From Nocardia cyriacigeorgica (GTDB taxonomy: Bacteria > Actinomycetota > Actinomycetes > Mycobacteriales > Mycobacteriaceae): a stretch of DNA of 64,000 bases. How positions within the stretch are numbered: position 1 is the stretch's first letter; every line of letters begins with the position of its first letter. The DNA is taken from positions 1 through 64,000 of the forward strand of contig NZ_JARWNX010000023.1 in assembly GCF_029868385.1 (NCBI RefSeq), in the 5' to 3' direction. Below, in pieces: positions 25,637-33,402 of this stretch. Under the pieces are notes generated by a model. It had not been told where the DNA came from, did not search any database, and saw only the letters and a program-made list of their open reading frames with translations. The position numbers and the translations under genes were made by a program.

Positions 25637-26038
25637 TGAGCCCGCCGGCTATTCATGACGCGAACGTGCTCACCAGGTACGGCGCGGTGGTGGATGCTTC
25701 CTGTGCGGCTCGATCCAGCGCCCACCGGCCTGAGTTCTTGCGGGGGTTCGACGCCCGACCGAGAAACCACCGCGGGGTGCGGTGGAGAGGTACGGTTCGA
25801 GTCCAGGGTTTCCTGATGAGATCGGCGTCACAGAGAATGGGTGAACGATCGTGCTCCGAAATGCGCCGATGGCGAACCGGGAAGTCGTGGCGATGTGGTT
25901 CGGATATGGCGGTGAACATGGTCGGAAACAGCGGTTCAACTGCGTGACTGCCGAGCGGCACCGATCCGGGAGAGTATGTAGTACTGTCCGTAACAGTCAT
26001 ATGAAACGGGTGTAAACCCATTCCGGTTGGAGGTCTTC
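25637..26038. other. Intergenic region between ABC-F gene and membrane module
   Basis: 402 bases without a credible gene on either strand. It holds a 7-bp hairpin (CCACCGC-GGGGT-GCGGTGG, 25767-25785), which might end ABC-F transcription, and an inverted repeat at 25983-25997 close to the next gene. A GGTTCGAGTCC string near 25794 mimics a tRNA T-arm, but the stem does not pair and no cloverleaf is present. Confidence 0.5.
25983..25997 (+). promoter_or_regulatory. Palindrome upstream of the membrane/cupredoxin module
   Basis: ACTGT-CCGTA-ACAGT is a 5-bp inverted repeat with a 5-base spacer, about 42 bases before the GTG at 26039, next to AT-rich sequence (GAGTATGTAGTA) that could be a -10. 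A repressor site is possible; no regulator gene adjoins this module. Confidence 0.35.
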
Positions 26039-27895
26039 GTGTCCGGCGCGATCCACGAAGTGGCAGGGGGACTGATGGCACAGGGCACCGAGGGCGGCGG
26101 TGCGGCCCTCGACCAAGTCGCCATCATGACCGGCTCGGCGGGCGTCATCGCGCTGGTGCTGCTGTGGGTGGGCTATCTGCACCGCACCCGGCGCATCACC
26201 TGGCTCGGCCAACTGGCCGATCGGGTGGGCGCGGTCGTCAACCGACCCGGTTGGGTGGCGCTGCCCATCGTGATGTTCCTGGCCACGATCCTCACCGCGC
26301 TGCTCGGCTTCATCTGGGACGTCAGCCTGCACATCGGCAACGGCCGCGACGAAGGGCCGCTGGCCAACCCGGCGCACTACTTCATCCTCGCTGGCCTGTT
26401 CTTCTTGTTCACCGCAGGAATGCTGGCGATCGTGCTGCCGCTCGACGAGAAGCCGGGCGTGGCCTCGGTGCGCATCACCCGGACCTGGTACGCCCCGGTC
26501 GGCGGCATCCTCATCGCGGGCGCCGGACTGTACGCGCTCATCGGGTTTCCGCTCGACGATATCTGGCACCGCATGTTCGGACAGGACGTCACGCTGTGGG
26601 GGCCGACCCATCTGATGCTGATCGGCGGCGCGGGGCTGTCGCTGGTGGGCGTGCTACTGCTGGAATTCGAGGGCGGACGCAACCGGCCCGATCCCGAACG
26701 CGCCGATGGCTGGCTGATCTGGCTGATGCGCACGTTCGCCTTCGGCGGTCTGATCATCGGGCTGTCGGTGTTCCAGGTCGAATTCGATTTCGGCGTCGAG
26801 CAATTCCGGCTGGTGCTCCAGCCGATGCTGATCGTCGCGGCCGCGACCATCACACTGGTCGCGGCGCGGGCGACGCTCGGTGCATTCAGCACGTTCGTCG
26901 TGGTGGCCTTCGCGGCGGTCGTGCGCGGGGTGGTGGCGTTCCTGGTGGGCGGCCCGATCATCGATGCGCCGCGCAATGCCTTCCCGCTGTATCTCGGTGC
27001 GGCGGTGGTCGTCGAGCTGATGGCGCTGTTGCCGTTGGCGCGGCGTCCACTGTGGTGGGGTGCGGTGGCCGGTTTCGCGGTGGCCACGGTAGGGATCTGG
27101 TTGGAATCGCTGTGGGTTTCCGCGGTTTTCGTCGACCCGTGGCCCGCGGCCATGTGGCCGGAGCTGCTGGCGATGACGGTGCCGACGGGCATCGCGGGCG
27201 GTGTGGTCGGCGCGATGCTCGGGCTGGTGCTGCGCGGTGAACCGCTGCCGCGGCCGCCGGTGCGCCGCACGCTCATCGTCGCCGCAGTGCTGATCGTGGC
27301 CGCGACCACGGCGAACGGCCTGATCATCCGGGTGCCCGCCGAGGCGACCGCCACCGTGACGCTGCGCGACGCCGAGCCCGTCGACGGCGGGCGCATGGTG
27401 ACCGCCGACGTACGGATCACTCCGGCCGATCTGGTCGGCGAGGACCCCGAATGGGTGCAGATCCTTGCCTGGCAGGGCGGTGTCGGCTCCGACAGCCCCG
27501 GACGCGGCCTCGTCGTCGACCAGCTGCGGCGAGTCGGTGCCGGACACTACGAATCCACCGAACCCGTTCCAGCGCACGGAAGTTGGAAGACGGTGCTGCG
27601 CGTACAGGACGGCCGGACGCAGACCGCGTTGCCGATCTTCATGCCCGCCGATGCCGGTATCGGCGCGGCCGAGGTCGCGGCGCCGCAGGAGTTCACCCGT
27701 GAGTTCGTCGCCGAGATCACCGTATTGCAGCGTGAGCGTTCCTTCGACCATCCGGCGTGGCTGTTCGGCGCTGCCTCGCTGCTGGTGCTGGTGTGCAGCC
27801 TGATTCTGATCGGTGCACTGTCGTGGGGTGCGGCCAGGATCAACGACCGCTATCTCGCGGCCGCCCCGGAGACGAGTTCGGTGAGCCCAGGATGA
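26039..27895 (+). CDS. Large polytopic membrane protein with exported C-terminal domain
   Basis: A 618-residue protein I do not recognise by name. About eleven to twelve hydrophobic segments fill residues 20-430. An extracytoplasmic beta-rich domain follows (about 440-580, with E-P-V-P-A-H-G-S-W-K-T-V-L-R and an AVP-like LPIFMPAD strand), then a last membrane helix near 580-605. The external domain is reminiscent of FixH or CopC-like beta-sandwich domains, but this is only a visual impression. GGAGG (26029-26033) supports the GTG at 26039. It is the first of four overlapping genes including a cupredoxin-like lipoprotein, so a redox or metal function in the envelope is suspected. Confidence 0.75.
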   Translation: MSGAIHEVAGGLMAQGTEGGGAALDQVAIMTGSAGVIALVLLWVGYLHRTRRITWLGQLADRVGAVVNRPGWVALPIVMFLATILTALLGFIWDVSLHIGNGRDEGPLANPAHYFILAGLFFLFTAGMLAIVLPLDEKPGVASVRITRTWYAPVGGILIAGAGLYALIGFPLDDIWHRMFGQDVTLWGPTHLMLIGGAGLSLVGVLLLEFEGGRNRPDPERADGWLIWLMRTFAFGGLIIGLSVFQVEFDFGVEQFRLVLQPMLIVAAATITLVAARATLGAFSTFVVVAFAAVVRGVVAFLVGGPIIDAPRNAFPLYLGAAVVVELMALLPLARRPLWWGAVAGFAVATVGIWLESLWVSAVFVDPWPAAMWPELLAMTVPTGIAGGVVGAMLGLVLRGEPLPRPPVRRTLIVAAVLIVAATTANGLIIRVPAEATATVTLRDAEPVDGGRMVTADVRITPADLVGEDPEWVQILAWQGGVGSDSPGRGLVVDQLRRVGAGHYESTEPVPAHGSWKTVLRVQDGRTQTALPIFMPADAGIGAAEVAAPQEFTREFVAEITVLQRERSFDHPAWLFGAASLLVLVCSLILIGALSWGAARINDRYLAAAPETSSVSPG

Positions 27896-28092
27896 TCTCG
27901 GCCGTCGACCGGGTGGATGTGCTCGCCGATCACTCGGTCCTGCTGGCGGTTCCGGCCTTCCTCCCGGCGTTCGTCGTGGTCGGCATCATCGTGTTCATCG
28001 CGGTGCGCGATCGTCGCGCCGAAAGACGTGAGGGCGATGCGGATTCCGGGCAGGCACAGCAACAGTCCACTCGTGATGAGGAGCCTCGATGA
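27892..28092 (+). CDS. Small single-pass membrane protein
   Basis: A 66-residue protein with one transmembrane helix (about 15-37, LAVPAFLPAFVVVGIIVFIAV) and a charged, Gln/Glu-rich cytoplasmic tail. It starts by ATGA overlap with the preceding gene and ends by ATGA overlap with the lipoprotein gene, so it is an integral part of the four-gene module. Function unknown; size and position suggest an assembly or adaptor subunit. Confidence 0.75.
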   Translation: MISAVDRVDVLADHSVLLAVPAFLPAFVVVGIIVFIAVRDRRAERREGDADSGQAQQQSTRDEEPR

Positions 28093-28484
28093 CCCGCAGA
28101 TGGCGATACTGCGCGGTGGTGCCGGTGGTCGCCGCCCTGGCGCTCGGTTGTTCGGCCGAGACCACGACACCCGGCCAGCCCGCACCGGCTTCGGCGACCG
28201 AGACGGCCGAGGCAGACGCCGTGGTCATCGCCGTGCGCATCGCCGAGGGCACGGTGACTCCCGTGCATGCGCGGCTCGATGCGACGGTGGGGCAGCCGAT
28301 CGAATTGATCGTCGACAGTGACGCCACCGACGAACTGCACGTGCACGCGACACCCGAACACACCTTCGCGGTGGAACCGGCGGCCGGTCAGCGGTTCCGC
28401 TTCACCGTGGAGGTGCCCGGCCGCGTGGAGATCGAGCTGCATCACTCCCATCGCACGGTCGCCACGGTGGACGTCCGCCCGTGA
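28089..28484 (+). CDS. Cupredoxin-like lipoprotein
   Basis: A 131-residue lipoprotein. The signal peptide ends in the lipobox L-A-L-G-C with Cys21 as the lipidated residue, followed by a Thr/Ala/Pro linker. The rest (about 45-130) has a cupredoxin-type beta pattern: GQPIELIVDSDATDELHVHA, then G-Q-R-F-R-F-T-V and a final IELHHSH. The His residues (LHVHATPEH, LHHSH) are where metal ligands lie in such folds, but the canonical ligand Cys/Met is not evident, so copper binding is uncertain. Embedded in the overlapping membrane module. Confidence 0.78.
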   Translation: MTRRWRYCAVVPVVAALALGCSAETTTPGQPAPASATETAEADAVVIAVRIAEGTVTPVHARLDATVGQPIELIVDSDATDELHVHATPEHTFAVEPAAGQRFRFTVEVPGRVEIELHHSHRTVATVDVRP

Positions 28485-29818
28485 CGGACGTGCTCGCGCA
28501 CGGGATCTCCGGTGCGACCGATCTGCCGATCCCATTGTCCTATGCGCTGATCGGCGCGGCCTGGGCCCTCACGTTCTCGTTCGCGGTGCTGGCGTTCGCG
28601 TGGCGGGAACCGCGGTTGAACCCCGATTCGCCCGGCGTCGCGGCGCCGCGCTTCGTGCCAACGGTCATCGATGCGAGGCCGACGCGGATAGTTCTCGCGG
28701 CGGCGGGGCTGATCGCGGCGGTCGGCGTGGTGGTGGTCGGCTTCGCTGGCTCATCGGACGCGGCGGACAACCCGGTGCCGGGTATCGTCTACATCTTCGT
28801 CTGGGTCGGCGTCATGGTGGCATCGCTGATGGTGGGCCCGGTGTGGAAGATCGTGTCACCGACGCGGGCACTGCACCGGCTGCTGTGCCGGGTCTCGGGC
28901 CGGGCGCCGGAGCAGGGGCTGGTCCGGTACCCGGAATCGTGGGGATACCGCCCCGCGGCTGTCGGCCTGTTCAGTTTCGTCTGGCTGGAATTGGCGTCCT
29001 CCGAACCGGGTTCGGTGCTCGCGGTGACGATCTGGTTCACCGGCTATCTGCTGGTCGGCACGGCCGGACTGATCGTCTTCGGCACCGTATGGGCCGAACG
29101 CGGCGATCCGCTCGAGGTGTACAGCAGTCTGCTCGCCCGGTTGAGCCCACTGGCCCGCGGGCGCGACCGGACGCCGGTACTGCGCTGGCCGCTGAACAAT
29201 CTCGCGGGCACCCCGGCGCTGCTCGGGTCGGTGGCCGTCGCGGCGACACTGCTGGGATCGACCGCGTTCGACAGCTTTTCGATGTTCACCAGCTGGCGGG
29301 ATCTGCTCGTCGAGGTGGGCGGGGATTCCACGCTGATCACAACGCTGCTGCGTACGGCCGGACTACTCGGCTTCCTCGCCGTGGTCGGCGGCGTCTTCAT
29401 CCTGGCCACGCGCGCCACCGGCGGTATGACCCGCGAACAACGGTCGCCGCTGCCGATTCAGCTCGCGCACAGCCTCACCCCGATCGTGGCGGGCTACATC
29501 ATCGCCCACTATCTGAGCTTCCTGGTGGAGAAGGGGCAGGCCACGCTCATTCTGTGCGCCGACCCATTGCAGCGCGGCTGGAATATCGCGGGCCTGGCCG
29601 ACCTCGAGGTGCATTACATCTTGTCGAACCATCCGTCGGTGCTCGCCACCATCAAGGTGCTCGCGGTCCTCGTCGGCCATATTCTCGGTGTGGCCGCCGC
29701 CCACGACCGCTGCCTGCGGCTGCTACCGGCCCGGCACCGGCTGACCGGCCAGCTCGCCCTCATGCTCACCATGGTCGGCTTCACCTTCACCGGGCTGTAC
29801 CTGCTGTTCGAGGCCTGA
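28481..29818 (+). CDS. Polytopic membrane protein of the cupredoxin module
   Basis: A 445-residue protein with about ten membrane segments and no named family I can assign with confidence. Conserved-looking features are an R-Y-P-E-S-W-G-Y-R-P loop, an S-F-S-M-F-T-S-W-R-D segment, and the H-S-L-T-P-I-V-A-G-Y-I-I-A-H-Y helix. Histidines in predicted helices (H at about 327 and 341) could be cofactor or metal ligands. It starts at a GTG overlapping the lipoprotein stop (28481-28484) and ends the four-gene module. Confidence 0.76.
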   Translation: MTDVLAHGISGATDLPIPLSYALIGAAWALTFSFAVLAFAWREPRLNPDSPGVAAPRFVPTVIDARPTRIVLAAAGLIAAVGVVVVGFAGSSDAADNPVPGIVYIFVWVGVMVASLMVGPVWKIVSPTRALHRLLCRVSGRAPEQGLVRYPESWGYRPAAVGLFSFVWLELASSEPGSVLAVTIWFTGYLLVGTAGLIVFGTVWAERGDPLEVYSSLLARLSPLARGRDRTPVLRWPLNNLAGTPALLGSVAVAATLLGSTAFDSFSMFTSWRDLLVEVGGDSTLITTLLRTAGLLGFLAVVGGVFILATRATGGMTREQRSPLPIQLAHSLTPIVAGYIIAHYLSFLVEKGQATLILCADPLQRGWNIAGLADLEVHYILSNHPSVLATIKVLAVLVGHILGVAAAHDRCLRLLPARHRLTGQLALMLTMVGFTFTGLYLLFEA

Positions 29819-29829
29819 GCGGGCGGCCG

Positions 29830-30050
29830 CTACCGGCCCTGCCAGATCGGATCGCGTTTCTCGGTGAAGGCCCGCACGCCCTCGGTGGCATCGTCGGAGA
29901 ACAGTGCGGTAGCGGCGATCTCGTATTGCCGATCGAAGGCGTCCGCGGTGGTCCAGTCGGAGGTCTCCTCGACGATCCGTTTGCTCCCGATGAGGCTCAG
30001 CGGGGCATTGACGGCGATCCGCTCGGCTCGTTTCCAAGCGATGACCCGGG
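29830..30050 (-). pseudogene. Enoyl-CoA hydratase C-terminal remnant
   Basis: The last roughly 70 codons match the C-terminal end of enoyl-CoA hydratase/isomerase proteins: A-W-K-R-A-E-R-I-A-x-N-A-P-L-S-L, then D-W-T-x-A-D-A-F, a S-D-D-A-T-E-G-V-R-A-F-T-E-K-R motif and the terminal P-I-W-Q-G-R. The catalytic N-terminal two-thirds (oxyanion loop and acid residues) is absent, and the frame upstream (to 30126) shows no similarity. It looks like a deletion remnant between the membrane module and the FMO gene. Confidence 0.75.
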
Positions 30051-30197
30051 CTGGGACATTTCCCAACTCCCATTGCTGGCAAGGATTCTGATCGAGTTCG
30101 GTGCAGAATCTTGACAGATCACACATCGGCGGACGGTGACCGGCGGATAGTGTCTACCGCCCGGATAGGGGCCAAACCGGCCGGATTCAGAGATGGC

Positions 30198-31643
30198 TCA
30201 GGGCACGGCCACGTAATCGGTCGGGTCGAATGTCGCCTGTGCCTTGTATTCGATGCCGAGCAGGGGCCAGTTGGTGGTGATGCGGCCGTCGGGTTGGCGG
30301 TACCAGGACGAGCAGCGGCTCCACACGCTGTCCTCGAGTTCGGCCTGGATCCGTTCGTCGAAGGACTGCTCGACCTCCGGTCGCACCGCGAGTGGGGCGC
30401 CGATTTCCGCCATATGGGTCACGTATCGGCCGAGGTACTTCGCCTGCGCCTCGAGGAAATAGATGATCGAGCCGCCGCCGGTATTGGTGTTGGGTCCGTA
30501 CATGATGAACAGGTCGGGGAAGCCGGGCACGGTCATGCCGTAGTAGGCGCGGGCACCGTCCTTCCACTGGTCGTGCAGGTCGCGGCCCGCCGCGCCGGTG
30601 ATGGTCATCGGGGCCAGGAATTCGGTGGCGGCGAATCCGGTGCCCCAGATGATCACATCGGCCTCGTGCTCGATCCCGTCGGCGGTGCGCACACCCGATG
30701 CGGTGATCTCGCTGATCGGCGCCGTGGTCAGCTCGACGTTGGGCTGGGTGAGCGCGGGCAGATAATCGTCGGAGAACAGGATCCGCTTACAGCCCACCGG
30801 ATAGTCGGGCCACACCTTCTCGAACAGTCCCGGCTTCGCCTTGGTCTGCCTGCGCATATGCCATCTCGCGACCGCCTTGATGGCGGCGGCCAACGGTTTG
30901 GCGTAGACCCAGGCCACACTGAGCCCTTCCACCACGCCGTACCAGGTGGCGCGTTCCGCGAGTTCGGTCACCGGCACCTTCTCGAAGACCTTGTGATGCA
31001 GCGGCGAGAACTCGCGGTCCGGCCGCGGGACGATATAGGGCGCGCTGCGCTGGAAGACCGTCAGCTGGCCGACCTGCTGCTGGATCTGCGGTACGAACTG
31101 GATCGCGCTGGCCCCGGTGCCGATCACGGCGACCCGCTTATCCGTCAGGTCGACGTCATGACGCCAGCGAGCCGAGTGGAAATCGACACCCGCGAACCGT
31201 TCGCGCCCGGCGATCTCCGGCAGCGCCGGGCGCGCCAGTTGGCCGACGGCCGATACCAGCACATCGACGTCGACGGATTCGCCGGTGCTCAGGCGCACCG
31301 TCCACTTCCCGCTCGTCTCGTCGAACGCGGCCGCCAGTACTTCGACACCGAATCGGATATGGCGGCGCACATCGTAGGTGTCGGCGACGTGCCGCATGTA
31401 GTCGAGGATCGCGGGCTGTCGGGAGAACCGATGCGGCCAGCGCGGATTCGGCTCGAAGGAGAACGAGTAGAACGGCGAGGGCACATCGCAGGCCGCACCC
31501 GGATAGGTGTTCTCCCGCCACACCCCGCCCACGTCGGCGCCCTTCTCGAACACGACGATGTCGTCGAAGCCCTGCTTCTTCAATTCGATGACGGCGGCCA
31601 GGCCACCGAAGCCGCTGCCGATGACGGCGATGGCGGGCTGCAT
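30198..31643 (-). CDS. Flavin-containing / Baeyer-Villiger-type monooxygenase
   Basis: A 481-residue class B flavoprotein monooxygenase. FAD motif IGSGFGG at about 8-14, GVWRENTYPGAACDVPSPFYS, NADPH motif VIGTGASAIQ around 177 and a late IIWGTGFAATEF. It is paralogous to the monooxygenase at 19474-20937 but stands alone here. The start at 31643 is set by GAGGAG 5 bases upstream; the open frame continuing to 32204 is a shadow of the GAP-family gene. Substrate unknown; ketone or sulfide oxidation is typical. Confidence 0.91.
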   Translation of the reverse strand: MQPAIAVIGSGFGGLAAVIELKKQGFDDIVVFEKGADVGGVWRENTYPGAACDVPSPFYSFSFEPNPRWPHRFSRQPAILDYMRHVADTYDVRRHIRFGVEVLAAAFDETSGKWTVRLSTGESVDVDVLVSAVGQLARPALPEIAGRERFAGVDFHSARWRHDVDLTDKRVAVIGTGASAIQFVPQIQQQVGQLTVFQRSAPYIVPRPDREFSPLHHKVFEKVPVTELAERATWYGVVEGLSVAWVYAKPLAAAIKAVARWHMRRQTKAKPGLFEKVWPDYPVGCKRILFSDDYLPALTQPNVELTTAPISEITASGVRTADGIEHEADVIIWGTGFAATEFLAPMTITGAAGRDLHDQWKDGARAYYGMTVPGFPDLFIMYGPNTNTGGGSIIYFLEAQAKYLGRYVTHMAEIGAPLAVRPEVEQSFDERIQAELEDSVWSRCSSWYRQPDGRITTNWPLLGIEYKAQATFDPTDYVAVP

Positions 31644-31765
31644 CCCGGCTCCTCTCGATGCGGTGGGTGGTCGTCTACCAGTGTTCAGGATTTCCCGGCC
31701 GCCGCCCACACGTTCGAGAGAAGTCGCCGGACCGGGTGCCGCCGGGACCGCGGTGCGGGCCGCTC

Positions 31766-32422
31766 TCAGCCGAGGTTGACCAGACCCCGGACGGTGAAGA
31801 GCGCGCCGAAACCGAACAGGACCGCGATCGTCATCAGCCGGGTATTGGCGACCATCCACTCCTTGGCGGCGTCGAGCCCGTGCCGGGCGCGCTCGCCCAT
31901 CAGCTGATAGAACGCGATCGGCACCGCGAAATCGAGCGCCGCGGCGAGCAACAGCAGCACGGTTCCGGTGAGCGCGATCGCAACGGTCGTCGACGAACTG
32001 GCGACGATACTCATCCCGGACATCATGATGAAGACATTGGGGTTGAGCACCCCGAGCGCGAGCCCGATCGCGAAGGCCCTTCTGGCACTGGCGTCTTCGA
32101 GTTCGGTCAGCCATTTCGGCGCTGTCCGCTCCTGTCGGCCGGTGCGAACCAGCAGCAGCACCCCGGCGACGATGAACAGCAGACCGACGATCAGACCGGC
32201 CCAATGCGAGACGTTCTTCGAGGTGGCACCCGGATCGGTGGCTCCGCCGAGTAGCGCCGCGACAGCGATCTGGGTGTAGACGAGCAGGAACGCGGCCGCG
32301 AAACTGGCCGCATTGCGTATCGGATGCCGCGATTGCAGCAGCAGCACGGTGCCCGCGACGGCGCCGGGAGTGATGAGCAGGCCGATCATCTCCGGCAGCA
32401 GCAGCACGAACAGCTCACCCAT
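31766..32422 (-). CDS. GAP-family (LysE-like) membrane protein
   Basis: A 218-residue protein with six predicted membrane helices. The pattern fits the GAP (Sap, sulfolipid-1-addressing protein) family, related to LysE exporters: a start with L-L-P-E-M-I-G-L-L-I-T-P-G, a cytosolic charged loop (APKWLTELEDASARRAF), then LGVLNPN and a final V-A-N-T-R-L-M. Its start overlaps the HAD gene stop at 32422. The founding member addresses a sulfolipid in M. tuberculosis. A paralogue is encoded at 35096-35755. Confidence 0.83.
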   Translation of the reverse strand: MGELFVLLLPEMIGLLITPGAVAGTVLLLQSRHPIRNAASFAAAFLLVYTQIAVAALLGGATDPGATSKNVSHWAGLIVGLLFIVAGVLLLVRTGRQERTAPKWLTELEDASARRAFAIGLALGVLNPNVFIMMSGMSIVASSSTTVAIALTGTVLLLLAAALDFAVPIAFYQLMGERARHGLDAAKEWMVANTRLMTIAVLFGFGALFTVRGLVNLG

Positions 32423-33402
32423 CACCGGCCCGCCTGTTCTGTGGACGCGTGCTGGCCATCGGTGGCACCGGCTCGTGGTTCGTCGGGAAAGACGCGCGCC
32501 CAGTCCTCGTGCACGCTCACCACGGGCCACCGGTGTTCGGCGGCCACCGCAAGCGCGTGTTCGGCGCCGGTGTCGTAGGCGAATTCGCGATCGTCGTCAT
32601 CGTGGTGGATCAGCAGCCGCAGCCCGTCGTCACGGGTGAGTTCGAGCATCGGCACATCACCGTCGGAATTGCCCGCCGCGAGCAGCGGGCGCCGTCCGAT
32701 CCGGCTCCAGATGCGCGCCGGTTTCTCCGGGCCGTCGTCCACGAACGCCATTTTCGCGCTGTAATGCACGGTGCCGCCGCCGTATTCGAGTCCCAGGCTG
32801 GAGCCGATCACGCGGTCGCGTGGCACGCCGTAGAACATGTCACCGGCCGGTCGCATGAAATCGCGGTCACCGCCGGAGACGATGTAGACCGCGAAATCAT
32901 GGGCTTCCAGATAGCGCATCAGCTCCAGCATCGGCGGGTACACGCACTCCCCGAACGGTCGCAGCAGCACCGGATGCACCCCGGCGGCGAGGAACTCCCT
33001 GGCATGGGCGGTATAGGTCTCCACGTCGAGACCCGCGGTGGCCGCGGCGACCGCGCCGAGCAGTTGGGTGGTGGCCGAATCGTCACCGGCGTAATGCCTG
33101 TCGACGGCCTCGGCGAGCCAGCGATAGTCGTGCGTGGTCGCGGCGGCATAGGGCTGCCGGGTCCGCAGCCGCGGATCGTCCTCGGCCATCCTGGCCCACC
33201 GCGACAGCAGGAACACCAGTTGCACCGGCATCGGTTTCTCGGTCCACAGGGTGCCGTCGTTATCGAATACGGCGACCCGGTCGGCCACCGGAACACCGGT
33301 GCGCTCGACTCGTTCGACGAACTCGACGACCGCCGTGCGGGCCGGACTGTCGCGCCAGGACTCCAAGGTGACCTCCTCGCTCGCACTGTGTCGTGGTGTC
33401 AT
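32422..33402 (-). CDS. HAD-superfamily phosphatase
   Basis: A 326-residue HAD phosphatase of the phosphoserine-phosphatase-like group. Motif I is FDNDGTLW with nucleophile Asp47 and acid Asp49, motif II is IVSGGDRDF, and motif IV is N-S-D-G-D-V-P-M-L. The residue counts are as expected for a monomeric soluble enzyme. The ATG at 33402 overlaps the SulP stop; an internal TTG with GAGGAG upstream (near residue 13) is an alternative start. Lying between SulP and GAP genes in one operon suggests a role tied to transport or to a phosphorylated envelope precursor, but this is unproven. Confidence 0.84.
   Translation of the reverse strand: MTPRHSASEEVTLESWRDSPARTAVVEFVERVERTGVPVADRVAVFDNDGTLWTEKPMPVQLVFLLSRWARMAEDDPRLRTRQPYAAATTHDYRWLAEAVDRHYAGDDSATTQLLGAVAAATAGLDVETYTAHAREFLAAGVHPVLLRPFGECVYPPMLELMRYLEAHDFAVYIVSGGDRDFMRPAGDMFYGVPRDRVIGSSLGLEYGGGTVHYSAKMAFVDDGPEKPARIWSRIGRRPLLAAGNSDGDVPMLELTRDDGLRLLIHHDDDDREFAYDTGAEHALAVAAEHRWPVVSVHEDWARVFPDEPRAGATDGQHASTEQAGR

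Noticed and set aside
25770..25805. Possible tRNA because of a GGTTCGAGTCC string
   Set aside because: The bases around it do not pair into a T stem, and there is no acceptor, D or anticodon arm upstream.
30111..31907. Plus-strand frame of 598 codons over the FMO gene
   Set aside because: The minus strand encodes a complete FMO with cofactor motifs. The plus product has no recognisable domain.
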